A stretch of DNA of 64,000 nucleotides from a candidate division KSB1 bacterium (GTDB lineage: Bacteria > Zhuqueibacterota > Zhuqueibacteria > JANLFK01 > Oleimicrobiaceae). This document shows, in pieces, positions 45,335 through 55,530 of the stretch. The stretch covers positions 496,001-560,000 of the forward strand of contig JANLFK010000001.1 of assembly GCA_024655945.1 (NCBI GenBank). The letters run 5' to 3'. The stretch's first letter is position 1. Every line of letters begins with the position of its first letter. Below the pieces are notes generated by a model. It searched no databases and was not told the DNA's origin. It saw only the letters and a program-made list of their open reading frames with translations. Made by a program: the position numbers and the translations under genes.

Positions 45335-46234
45335 TCAGCGCCACGGGCGAAAGGTGCCAAAGAAGTAGCTATCGAGGTTCTCGTGGGAGGCTTGCGCCGG
45401 CATCGGCAAAGCCAGCAGGTCTCCCACGCGCGGCTCTTCTCCTGGCTCAGTCCTCACCAGCACCGCGATGCCGCGCTCCTCTCTCCGCTCTGAAAGCCTC
45501 ACCGTGGCAACGACTCTCGTGCTTCCCCCCTGCGCCCGTACCACCTGCAGGGTCATGCCAGGACGCCAAGCTTCGGGCAGGCCAGTCACAAAGACATATT
45601 TCCCGCGGGTCTTGGCCACCTGCGGAACTGGGCCGGAAAGACCACCTGCTGCAGTTTCCTGAATCCTGGGCGCAGTTAAGGAAACTATGTCCCCTGGTCG
45701 GATCGGCTCATTGGGGCTTTCGCCCACGATGGCTGCTGTTGCACAGCTTGGCTCTACCTGCAGGAGCCGCGCCGCGCCGCTAGGGTGCGTGCCGCCCTCG
45801 CCTTGCCGCTCGATTGCCACGGTATCGCCGGGGGCACGCGGGGCACATGCGCCGGCGATGGCCAACTGCCCGCCTCGCACTGCCACCACCTGCGCCTTTG
45901 CGCGCTCATCGGCCCGTATCGGGCTTGCCAGCGGTACTCGCCCGTCCGGTGCCACCAGCCAGTCGCCAACTTGGACTTTCTGTGGGGCGATCTCGCTGAC
46001 CACCCGGCAGATGGCAGACCCACGTGGGACTTCATCGATTACAGCCCTCCCCACAAGCACCAACTCTCGCCCGGTGGCGCGAAAGACCGACAGAGTGTCA
46101 CCGACCCTGCCCCCGGGTGGCGGAGCAGAAGAGAGCGCGTAGGCGCCACGCACCCCCTGCACCTGCTGCCCCTCTGCCCCAGACGCCAAGGACAGGAGGA
46201 CTGCGAGCATTGCGGCCATCACCCCTCGTCGCAT
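45335..46234 (-). CDS. Exported protein with three FlgT-C-like beta repeats
   Basis: A 299-residue secreted protein (signal VMAAMLAVLLSLASGAEG). Three units of about 65-75 residues each follow the pattern of a hydrophobic strand, Gly turn, GDTL/GDIV/GDLL element: unit 1 has GGRVGDTLSVFRATGRELVL, unit 2 APGDTVAIERQGEGG and RPGDIVSL, unit 3 GMTLQVVRAQGGSTRVVA and RVGDLLALP. This resembles the C-terminal domain of FlgT and other periplasmic SH3-like repeats that bind or space polymers. The gene is the last of the series that begins with the giant surface protein, 13 bases after the FadL-like gene, so it probably serves the same envelope system. Confidence 0.6.
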   Translation of the reverse strand: MRRGVMAAMLAVLLSLASGAEGQQVQGVRGAYALSSAPPPGGRVGDTLSVFRATGRELVLVGRAVIDEVPRGSAICRVVSEIAPQKVQVGDWLVAPDGRVPLASPIRADERAKAQVVAVRGGQLAIAGACAPRAPGDTVAIERQGEGGTHPSGAARLLQVEPSCATAAIVGESPNEPIRPGDIVSLTAPRIQETAAGGLSGPVPQVAKTRGKYVFVTGLPEAWRPGMTLQVVRAQGGSTRVVATVRLSERREERGIAVLVRTEPGEEPRVGDLLALPMPAQASHENLDSYFFGTFRPWR

Positions 46235-46246
46235 GGCTCATTTCCC

Positions 46247-47719
46247 TCAAAACTCGTACTGAGCGCTCAGTCGCAGCAGCGGGGTAGGCTCCACGCCTAC
46301 CAATCCCGTGAGCCATAGGCCAGAGGCCATTGGCACGCGGCCGCCAAGGTTGATCCTGGGCAGGGGAACGTTGCGGAGAGGCGTTCCCCCGTTGCCTCGG
46401 GGCCTCACCTCGTCGCCAAGATCGCTGCTCAACCCCACGAAGAAGTAACGAAGATCAAGGCCCAGGCCGCCGCCGTAGCGCAGGCGCAGCCCGCGCGCTT
46501 CGCGCCGTTGCAGTGCCAGGCTGAACTGGCCAGCATACAAGGCAAGGTGGGCAGAGAGAGCCACCGTTGCCGACTCCCACAATATGCCGAGCTGCAGAGA
46601 GCCGGGCAGGCGCAACTCTGGCATGAAGACATTGTGGCTGGCCAGGCGCTCAGTCAGCGTCAACTTCGCCAAATCGATCTTCGTGGCGTCGATGAGGTCC
46701 TCGACATCTCCGCCTGCCCCTTCTTCCACGCGGATGAAGGGGATGCGATTGTTGACGGTGGAATCTCGCCCGCCCAGGCGCAGCCGCGCTGGCAGGCTTG
46801 CGGCAGCTCCCACGTGCAGATGCTCCCCCAGCCGGTGCAGTACCCCAAGACGCACGCCCCAAGCCTCGCCGGCATATTCTGCAAAGAACGACTGGTGCAG
46901 CCTGTTCTGCTCCCCCCTGGCAAAGTCGATGCGCGGATCGTAAGGGTCATTGAAGGCGTACTCGCCTCCCGACATCTCCACAATCCCTTCAACTGCCGCG
47001 TAGGCATTGCACCTGCCGCGGAGCACAAGCCGCCTGAGCGCCACGCCGATGCTGGTGGCGCGCCCAAGCTGGGCGCCCAGGCCCACGTAAAGTTCGTGAG
47101 CCTTGATTTCCAGGTCCGCATTGACGTCCAGCCAGGTGCGCATGCGAATGCGCCGCCTCTCCCCTTGCACTTCCTGTTCGCTGTCGAGCGCTACTTCAAA
47201 CCCGCTGCCCAGAAGGGCACCGCTCATGGCAAATGGTTGGCGATAACCCAGCCCTACTCCTACCTTCCTCCCGCTCACCTGGAAAGGCAGGCCGACGGCA
47301 AAACCGCTCACCAAAGGATGAAATCCCACATTGGCTGCCAGCTCTGGGTAGTGGACCGCTGCGGAAGGTGCGCCGTAGTCGTCGATAACCGCGTCCAGCT
47401 GTTCGTTCAACGTGCCGGAGAGATCGAGCAGAGATTGCGCGTTCTGCACCAGCCCAGGCACCCAGTCAAGCACCACGCTCCTGCGATTGAGGGCAGAAAG
47501 GCCGGCGGGATTCCAGCCGATGCAACTGGCATCGACGCGGCTGGCAGCGGGGCCACCGAGCGGGGCCATACTTCCCCCGAGACCCAGAAACGCGCCTGAC
47601 AAGGAAACGTCTACCCGAAGGTGCTGACCAACCAGTTCGGTGATCGGGCGGTCGCTTTGGGCCAGTGCAACCGAGCTCAGGAAAAGCGCGAGGAAAGCGA
47701 TGTTGGGGCGCGGCTTCAT
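46247..47719 (-). CDS. FadL/PorV-like outer-membrane barrel protein
   Basis: A 490-residue exported protein. ATG 47719 lies two bases after the preceding stop and begins a signal peptide (NIAFLALFLSSVALAQ); a frame extending to 47914 overlaps the upstream gene and is not needed. The N-terminus has the AAxxxNPAGL type block, here ASRVDASCIGWNPAGLSALN, shared by FadL and PorV families. Long barrel strands follow (AVGLPFQVSGRKVGVGLGYR, LYVGLGAQLGRATSIGVALR) and the protein ends LLRLSAQYEF with a terminal aromatic. Probably an outer-membrane channel or shuttle. It is translationally close to the PorV-like gene. Confidence 0.75.
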   Translation of the reverse strand: MKPRPNIAFLALFLSSVALAQSDRPITELVGQHLRVDVSLSGAFLGLGGSMAPLGGPAASRVDASCIGWNPAGLSALNRRSVVLDWVPGLVQNAQSLLDLSGTLNEQLDAVIDDYGAPSAAVHYPELAANVGFHPLVSGFAVGLPFQVSGRKVGVGLGYRQPFAMSGALLGSGFEVALDSEQEVQGERRRIRMRTWLDVNADLEIKAHELYVGLGAQLGRATSIGVALRRLVLRGRCNAYAAVEGIVEMSGGEYAFNDPYDPRIDFARGEQNRLHQSFFAEYAGEAWGVRLGVLHRLGEHLHVGAAASLPARLRLGGRDSTVNNRIPFIRVEEGAGGDVEDLIDATKIDLAKLTLTERLASHNVFMPELRLPGSLQLGILWESATVALSAHLALYAGQFSLALQRREARGLRLRYGGGLGLDLRYFFVGLSSDLGDEVRPRGNGGTPLRNVPLPRINLGGRVPMASGLWLTGLVGVEPTPLLRLSAQYEF

Positions 47720-47721
47720 TT

Positions 47722-48738
47722 TCAGAACCACAGTGAGACCGAAACCCTGGGCGTGGGCGCCAGAAAGTGGAGTTGATAGGCAAAATCGAACCTGGCGCCG
47801 AAACTTTCCCAGAAGAACTGGATGCCGAATCCGCAGTTTGCCTTGCCGTTGGTTACCGGGTCCAAGTTCTGCGACCAACCAGCGCGCAGGTAGAGCATCC
47901 TGAAAAGGAGCCATTCCCCGCCCACACTGATCCGGTCCTTCAGGTCAGCGTAAAAGGACTTGTCCACATCAAGTGCCAGCACCACATTGGGCCTGGCCAG
48001 GAAGGCGGCACCCACAATCAAGGCCGCCGGGACTGCCTCCCCGTAGGAAGTGCGGCGCGTCTCATTTTCGTAGTGCAGACTGTTCAGGAAATCACGGAGC
48101 AACAGCCCTACGGCCCAGCGACCGGCCGGCTTCCAGCGGAGCCCAAAGTCGAGCCCGTAGCCGGCTGCCGTACCCTGAATACGCTGCTCTCCCCCGCCGG
48201 CATTGTTGCCAAAGCTCGACCAGCGCACCTTCGCCGTGAGGCCGGCAGAGAGCGCAGCCCCTGCTTTGCCCATGAAGTCCAGGCGGCGGGCATAGCTGAG
48301 GTACACGGCCGACTCGCGGAGCATCTCGTCGCCCGAGGTCAGGAAGCCTGCGCCCACCCCGGTGCCGTGGCCAGCCCCCTTGGCAGCAGCGGCGATGGCA
48401 TAAGGCACAAGGCCGAATTGCCGCGCATACATGGTGCTGACCTGCCAACCCTGGACTGCGGTCAGGCAGGCTGGGTTCCAGAACAGTGCGTAGGGGTCGC
48501 TGGCCAAGGCGACATAGGCGCCGCCCATCCCCATGGGACGCGCACCGTACCCCACATCCGCGAACGCGGCCGGGATGTCGGCTCGGGCCACACCCGAGGC
48601 GACTAACGCCATTGCCGCAACCACCATCCAACGGCCGCTTCTCCGCGGGCGCAGTGCAGCGCAGCTTGCTGGCTGCCCAGGCATCAGCGGTGTGCAGGTG
48701 GCTTGCCACCTCCGTGCAGCGCGCACCATGGGTCTCAT
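47722..48738 (-). CDS. PorV/PorQ-like outer-membrane protein
   Basis: A 338-residue barrel protein with the PorV family signature near the mature N-terminus: AFADVGYGARPMGMGGAYVA, then ASDPYALFWNPACLTAVQG, and a last strand RVSVSLWF. PorV binds type IX cargo after it crosses the outer membrane and carries it to the attachment complex. The ATG at 48738 overlaps the stop of the giant protein gene (ATGA), so the two are translationally coupled. The signal peptide begins only around residue 35 (SGRWMVVAAMALVASGVARA), so a start at ATG 48627 is possible. It is likely the dedicated PorV for that neighbour, an inference from the overlap and the cargo's sorting domain. Confidence 0.85.
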   Translation of the reverse strand: MRPMVRAARRWQATCTPLMPGQPASCAALRPRRSGRWMVVAAMALVASGVARADIPAAFADVGYGARPMGMGGAYVALASDPYALFWNPACLTAVQGWQVSTMYARQFGLVPYAIAAAAKGAGHGTGVGAGFLTSGDEMLRESAVYLSYARRLDFMGKAGAALSAGLTAKVRWSSFGNNAGGGEQRIQGTAAGYGLDFGLRWKPAGRWAVGLLLRDFLNSLHYENETRRTSYGEAVPAALIVGAAFLARPNVVLALDVDKSFYADLKDRISVGGEWLLFRMLYLRAGWSQNLDPVTNGKANCGFGIQFFWESFGARFDFAYQLHFLAPTPRVSVSLWF

Positions 48739-51700
48739 TTCACTAACACCACCGGCGTGAGCATCTTCTTACTCCCCTCACCGTCCTTCACCTCGATGTG
48801 CAGCAAGTACCTGCCATTCAGCGCCATTGCTCCACCGTCCGTCCTGCCGTCCCAGGTCACGCTGAACCTCTGCCCTTGGGGCACAGCGGCCTCAGTGAGT
48901 CTGCGCGCCAGCTCACCGGTCATGTTGTAGACCTTTATGGTCACAAACACTACGGAGGAACTCTGCGAGGTCGGCCGGAACGATATCTGCAGGGGAGCCA
49001 CGAAAGGCGAAAAAGGTGTCGGCTCGGCCTTGAATTCACGGATGCCCAAAGGGAGCGACGGTTGCATCACCGCCCACTGGCCGAGCACGCTCACCTCCGC
49101 CTGTAAGCCGCCGGACACAGCGACGGACGGCAGCTCCTCCCACGCCAATCGGGAGGGATTCCATGCGAAGAGGGCGCACCCGGCGGCACTGGAATCTGGC
49201 ACGGGGAGAGTGACAACCATCGGCTTCCGCAAGGTGATACCCCCGGGTCGCAGCGCGTAGGTCCGCCCGGCGATCTGGTAGCCCGGGACCCTCTTCTTGA
49301 CGTCCGGCAGGTTCGGGTAACTTAAGCCCAGGCTCAACGGGCTTGCGACACAAGCCGCCGGCAGCGAGAATGTCGCCCCTCGATAGTCCGTGAGCACCCT
49401 CGCCGCACCGTTCGGATTGACTGTCGCCACGACCTGGAGCAACAACGAGTCCGCGACTCCAGAGAACGCATCGCGCAGCATAAGGCAGAGCGGGCCGATG
49501 TAGTCGCGCTTCGGGGTAAGTCTGCCGTTCTCGGAGAGCGCCTCCACCGCCGCTGGATGATCCACTGACCACTGGGCCTCAATCGGCACCTCTCGGCCGT
49601 CAGAAGTGGTGGCGCTGAATGAGAAACTTGCAGTTCCGTCGTTGGTGACCACCACAGGCCCGGAAATGGCGACGCTGGCCACGCCCACCCTGTCCAGTAC
49701 AAAGTTCACGTTCAGGCTGTCGCCGCCGTTGTACAGGCTCACCGTGCGTGTGCGCGGCGTGCTCAAGTGGCCTGCCTTGGTCACCGAGACCTGATAGGCG
49801 TTTGCCGTCAGGCGCGCGAACCCATAGCGCCCTGTAGCGTCGGTGGTGTCCTTGAAGGCGGTGGCTCCAGCCTGCGCCTGGACGATGGCCCTCTGGACAG
49901 GCTCCCCGGACTTGAGCGTCACCTTCCCGCCGATGGCGCCGTAGACGCGGGCCAGCCGAAAGTCGGTGGTGTCGCCTTTGGTGGCCGACACGGTCCGGAC
50001 TACGCTGCGATAGCCGCTCTTGCTCACCGTGAGCTGATAAGGATAGAAAACAGGGAGTGCCTGCAACTCGTACTGCCCATCGCTTTGCGAGGAGGTACGC
50101 GCTTCGTTGCCATGTCCGTCCCCGACGAATATGCTCGCCCCAGGTAACCCCTGGTTGGTTTCCACATCGATGACCGTCCCCCAGATGCGGCCTGCGTTGG
50201 CCGTGAGCCGCAAGGCGATATTGCCCTGGGGCGCGCTGACCACCGTGTCCCTGGCCCAGGTGTAGCCAGTCAACTGCGCGCTGAGCCGATACTCTCCCGG
50301 CGCAATAGGGGCGATCCTGAATGCGCCATTGCTGCGACTCACCGCGGTGAAGCGGGAGGTTCCGTCGCTCTTTTCCGCGATTACCAAAGCATCCGAAAGA
50401 GGTGCGTTCCCGTCGCTCACCACGCCCTCCAGCCAGGCCTCGTGGCGCCTGAGGGGCAGGTCCAAGGAGGCGGTGCTCCCTCCGCGCAGTGCCACACCCG
50501 TCACGACCGTGTCAGCGAACCCCTGCTTTCCTGCCCACAAGTCATAGGTCCCTTCGGTGAGGAACGGGCGACCCTTGTCGTCAACAAACTGGAACTCGCC
50601 GACCTGATCGGACACCGTCGAAGCAATCGTCTCTGCACCACGTTGCAGGCGTATGGCCGCAGCAGAGACAGGGGCGCCTTCGCGGGCGCTCAGCGTCCGA
50701 CCCCGCAGGCCAGCAAAGTGGGTGCGGATAGCCAAATCGACCGTCCGCTCCTCACCGGCTCTCAATGTGACCGTCACCGGGGGTGCATCCCAGACGTAAC
50801 CCGGCTTCCGCGCGAAAACAGCAAAGGTCCCGCCGCTGTGCGAAACAGGCAGCACATAGGTGCCGGACTGCGAGCTGGTGGTGGCAAATGTGTCCGGGCC
50901 GGCAACCGCCAGCACGCGCGCAGCGGACACCCGGGCCCCGAATTCGTCAAAAATCGTGCCTGCAAGGCGAGTGCTCAGCGGCGTGAGAGCCAGCTCAAGG
51001 GTCGCGGTGTTTCCGGCCTGGAGCGGGCCAGTCTGACGGGCTAGCGGCGCATAGCCAGGTTTGGTAGCGGTGACCGTGACGCCACTTGGCTGCGGGTCCA
51101 GTTCTATCTTGAAGCTCCCGTCCTGCCGCGATGTGGTGCTCAGACCGCCTGGGTCGACCACGAGGGAGGCGGACGGAATTGGGCTCCCGGTACCGGCATC
51201 CAGCACTGCCCCTTGCAGCGTGGCCACCGAACGGCTGAGGCGTATGTTTTGCCCCTCGAGCACTTGCGCCTGACCAACTTCTACAGTGACCGTCTCCGAC
51301 GAGAAACCGGCCTTCTGCGCCGTCAGTGTCCAGACCCCTGGCTCCACTCCCAAGGAGTAGTTGCCGTTGTCGTCGCTCATGGTGCTCTTCTGGCCTGGGC
51401 CGATGGCTCGCACCACGGCGCCAGCCACGCCGGAGCCATATAGGACTCTACCTTTGATGACGCTGGCATGGGGAGGCAGGAGAAAGTTCACCCCTTGCAC
51501 GCTCTGGCCGGCGCCAACGGTCACCTCCACCGGGGCCGGGTCCAAGTAACCTTCCTTCTTGGCCATTACTGCGTAAACGCCTGGAGGGACCGACAGCAGG
51601 TAACGGCCGCCGGCATCGGTGGCGGCGCTTTGCCCGCCCGCACTGACTGTGCCATTGACCAGGGGAACCACACCGTCCGTGGTAACGGTGCCGCTGATGC

Positions 51701-54700
51701 TCCCGGCATTGGGTAGCAAGAGCAATTCGATGCCGCTGACCGTCTCGCCGGGCGCCAAGCTGATGACCTGTGAGCCCGCTGAGGTGAAGCCGCTCTTGCG
51801 GGCCTCGAGGGTGTAGGTGCCGGCGCTCAAGCTGAGCGAGAAGCGGCCATACCCGTCGCTTGTACCCGACTGTATCTGACCCGCCAGCGGTATGGCGCGG
51901 ATCTCGGCCTGGGCCAAAGGGGCCAGCCCATCGGTGACCACGCCAGCCACTAGCGCAGCCATCGGCATAATGGCGAGCGGTGGACTGATCTGGTACGACG
52001 TTCCACCCGCAACCGACACGCCCCGTTGTGCCGAGGAAACAAATCCAGCCTTGCTGGCCTGCAGGACCCAGGAGCCATCGAAGAGCGAGAAGCAGAAGCG
52101 GCCGGAGGCGTCGGTGGCTGCCTGCAGCCTTTCGCTGCCCGAAGTCGCCACCACAGTGGCGCCGTAGACGGGCACCCCTGCATCGTTCACCACCGCCCCG
52201 GTGAGTGCGTTCCGGTTGCGCGTGACCACCAAAGGTGCGGGCAACTCCTCCGCCTCACCTGCCTTGACTTCGACGGCCACCTCGGCGCTGGCCCGGAAGC
52301 CACTCTTCGTCGCCGACACCCGCCAGGAGCCGGGCGGAAGGGCGAGGCTGAATTGCCCTAACTGATTGGTCGCGCCCTCGCGCACCAGGTCGGTGCGCAG
52401 ACTGTGCACGGCGCGCACCGTCGCGGCGGCGACCGCCTGCCCAGTTTGATCCCGCACATCCCCACGCACTGCTGCTGGGTCGGGCTGGAGGCGCAACGCC
52501 ACGTCGTACACCTTCCCAGTGGCCACAACCAGCGTGTCGCGGAGCGGGGCATACCCTTCGCGCTGCGCGCGCAGCAGATACACTCCCGGCGCGAACAACA
52601 CCCCATTGCGTCGCCCCTCCGTGTCGGTGGCCAGGGGCAGACCCAAGTCCACGCCGACCAAAGCATCATAGGTGACCGTCGTGCGCGGCAGGGGGATATC
52701 ATCATCCGAAGCCTCAGTGCCGCGGTTATCCAGCGTCCTTAGGTTCACGGTGGCAGCTGGCGCATCATAGCGGAAGGCGCGCGGCAGACTGGGCACTTCC
52801 ACACCATTGGTCGCCACCGCGGCCACTTTCCACAGGTAGTCTCCCTTGACCAGGAGACGAGCAGCCGGAAGGTCCAGCGCCGTGTTGGTGGTCGCGATCA
52901 CCGACTCCCAAATCGGTCGAACCACCTGCACGCCCGCTTCCACCTCGATCTTGAACGGATAGAAGTGGTAAACGACGGCATTGCGCACTGCCTCCCACCG
53001 GAACAAAATGGACGGTCCGGACAGGGAGGCATTGTCCGCCGGAGATAGCAGAGCAGGCGCCCGCATGTTTGGCAACGGCAGGTCCACGCGAAATGAACCG
53101 ACTCCTGACTGCGCGGTGGAGCTCAGCTCCGGCGTTGGGCCGTAGCAGTTGAGCACCACCCACCAGTACTCACCTGCTGGGGCAAGGGGTGCCGGAGCGG
53201 AGGTGAAAGTGCCGCTGGGATCGGGCACGCCGTACGGGACCCCATGCTCGGAGGTCAACACGGCCCAAAGGGGATTCGCCCCCTCAATGGAATAGTCGCC
53301 CGTCACCGGATCCTGGACAATGCTGATCTTCTGATCGGTCATGATGACCAGGTAGTAGGGGACACCCTCCACCGGTTCCCACTGGAACGTAGGGGAAAGA
53401 GTTCGTACTGGACCGAGGGGCGAAATCATCCGCGGGGCGCTCGGCGCCTCGACCACCAGAGTAAACTCGTCACTGGCCAGCGCGTCCAGGCGGATGCGGC
53501 AGAAATAGACTCCCAGCCCCATGCCCACCTCACGGGGCACAAAATGGACCTGATTGTTGCTACCCTGTTCGGCGATCGAGCCTGTGTAAGCGCCAGGCGA
53601 CCGCCCATACTCAAAGACCGCCTGACCAGGAAAGGGCTCCTGCCACCTAAGTACCACCTCCCGGTCATAGGGAAAAAAGTTCCGCGTAGAGGTGAGCAGC
53701 ATGGGGCGGGCCACCGCCGGCTCCACATAGAGCCGCCAGGAGTGCGTGTCGCGCAGGGTGCCGTCGCTGACTTCGAGCTCAACCTCTACTGTGCCAGCAA
53801 AGTCTAAGGGTGCCGCAAAGTTGAACGAGGCCCCTTGCTGGCCGGGGACCACCGTCCCGTTGGTCCGCCACGTGAAAGAAAGCGACGCGGGGGCTTCATC
53901 CTCTACCTGCACCCGCAGCGGCACCGTCTGCCCGGCCACCACCGTGGTATCGAAGCGCGGCGTGTAGGAAGTGATTGTCGGCGGCTCGTTGCCAGTGCTT
54001 TGGCCAGTCACTGTCACCGCGGTCTGGCTGCGGCGGGCCACATCGGCGCGCACGTAGTAGACCCGCTGGTTACTGCCATGGTCAATGGCCTGCAGCACCG
54101 CGCCACCGGCCACGGCAAACGGAGCGGCATCCCGTCGGACATGGAGCTTGACGAGCACACCGTCAAGGTCGACGTCGTTGTCGTTGCGGATGAGCGCCCC
54201 GGCCTTCCACGAGCTGCCGTCCTGCGCAGGATAGGTGTTGACCCACAGACGCCCACACTTGAGCACCGGGAAGTCGACGATCCTCCCATCGCGCACCTTG
54301 AGCAGCCGATACTCCCCATTGTCGTTCATGGTGAAGGAGGTGTTGAGCATGAGGCTCTGGCGCGTGCCCACGGTCCTGACGTTGTTAACGTGCGTGTGGC
54401 CGTAGATGACGGCATCGACCAGGTACTGGTCGAGAAAGTCGCTCGTGAGCTGACCAGACTGGTCATAATGGGTGAAAATGATGCGTGCGCCCTCCCTGGC
54501 GCTGATCGACTCGTCCAGCACATCGCGCAGCCACTTCATCTGCGAGGCGGGAAAGGTAGGGCTTGGGATGTCGTACATCTCCAGCCCCACGAAGCGCATG
54601 CCGCCGTACAGGAAGGTGTAGTCCATGGCAGCGCCGAAATAGCGGCGCCAAAGCTCGTGCCCGTCGTACCACAGGTCGTGATTGCCGCCAGTAAGGAAGA

Positions 54701-55300
54701 ACGGCACCTGGCTCTGCTCCAGGAGCGATTGCGCGATGCGGTAGTGCTCGCCGATCTGGCCGTCATCGACCAGGTCCCCGGTCTGAAGCACGAACTCTGG
54801 GTTGAGATAGGCGAGCTCCTGGAGTATCTGGCTCAGCTCCGGCACAGTATTGCGGTCGTCGTAGAAACCGATCCAGGCCACCGATGGGAGATGGCAATCC
54901 GGCAGGTGCACAAAGGTGAAGGTATCGCGATAGGCTGGAATGACGCGCACGCAATGCCTCAGCACATCGCTCACCCCGCCGCTGCCTGTGAGGCGGAGGT
55001 CATAGAGCTCAAAGGGAGCAGAGGGTGGCACGGCAGCGGTGAGCGTTCGCACCCCATCGGCATAGCCACCCACCGTCAGCTGCAGCGGCACGTCGGCATA
55101 GGGCATGGAAAGCGAGGCCTGCCAGCTCCCTGTGGAGCTGGGGACTTTGCAGAGAATGGTGAACTGCCCCCCGGCAGCACGAATGCCGGGCGATTCATGA
55201 GCGGGTACTGCACAATCGACACGGGGTCGACCGCCCGGCCCGCAGTGCCCAATAGCAGAACCGCAGAAAAGACGAAGATGCCGAACCAGCGCTTGCGCAA
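48735..55300 (-). CDS. Giant surface protein: metallophosphoesterase, about 12 carboxypeptidase-regulatory repeats, sorting domain; 5' frameshift
   Basis: The body frame is about 2190 residues. Order (body numbering): a calcineurin-like phosphoesterase about 133-330 (HLPDCHLPS, LQTGDLVDDG, LTGGNHDLWY, IFTHYD, VIYGHTHVN), Ig-like modules (about 450-880), roughly twelve carboxypeptidase-D-regulatory/Cna-B-like units (about 880-1790, each with the DxxGxFxxxLPPGxYxLxAxxxGY pattern, e.g. GQFSLALPPGSWRVSATKSG), a Big2-like module, and a FlgD/type-IX-like end (TVTWDGRTDGGAMALNGRYL form, IKVYNMTGELARRLTEA). The signal peptide (KRWFGIFVFSAVLLLGTAG, TTG start about 55300) is in another frame; the frames meet at G6 (55167-55172). 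One extra G would join VLPGG to QFTILCK. Without it the body lacks a signal. The PorV-like gene overlaps its stop. Confidence 0.85.
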
Positions 55301-55454
55301 CGGTCTTCCTGCCCAACCCTCGGTTCGCGTCGCCACATCAGGAGTGAGTTTCCGGGTACATTTTCAACTTACGCCCCATGTCTCTCTTTTGCGGACAGCA
55401 TCTCGGGCACCGGTCGGTCTCGCTTGTGGACCTCTGTCCTCTGCAACAAACAGC

Positions 55455-55482
55455 TTGCATTTCTCAAAGGATTTGTTAAATT
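55455..55482 (+). promoter_or_regulatory. Possible promoter of the M16 operon
   Basis: TTGCAT (55455-55460), 16-base spacer, TAAATT (55477-55482), about 45 bases before the ATG at 55531. Confidence 0.4.
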
Positions 55483-55530
55483 GGTCTAGCGCAAGGGTAC
55501 CTCGAACCAAATTGGAGATGGAAAGGAACG

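Noticed and set aside
55076-55336. A separate 86-codon secreted protein upstream of the giant gene
   Set aside because: Its sequence after the signal peptide continues logically into the giant protein after one base is added at the G6 tract, so it is the 5' end of that gene.
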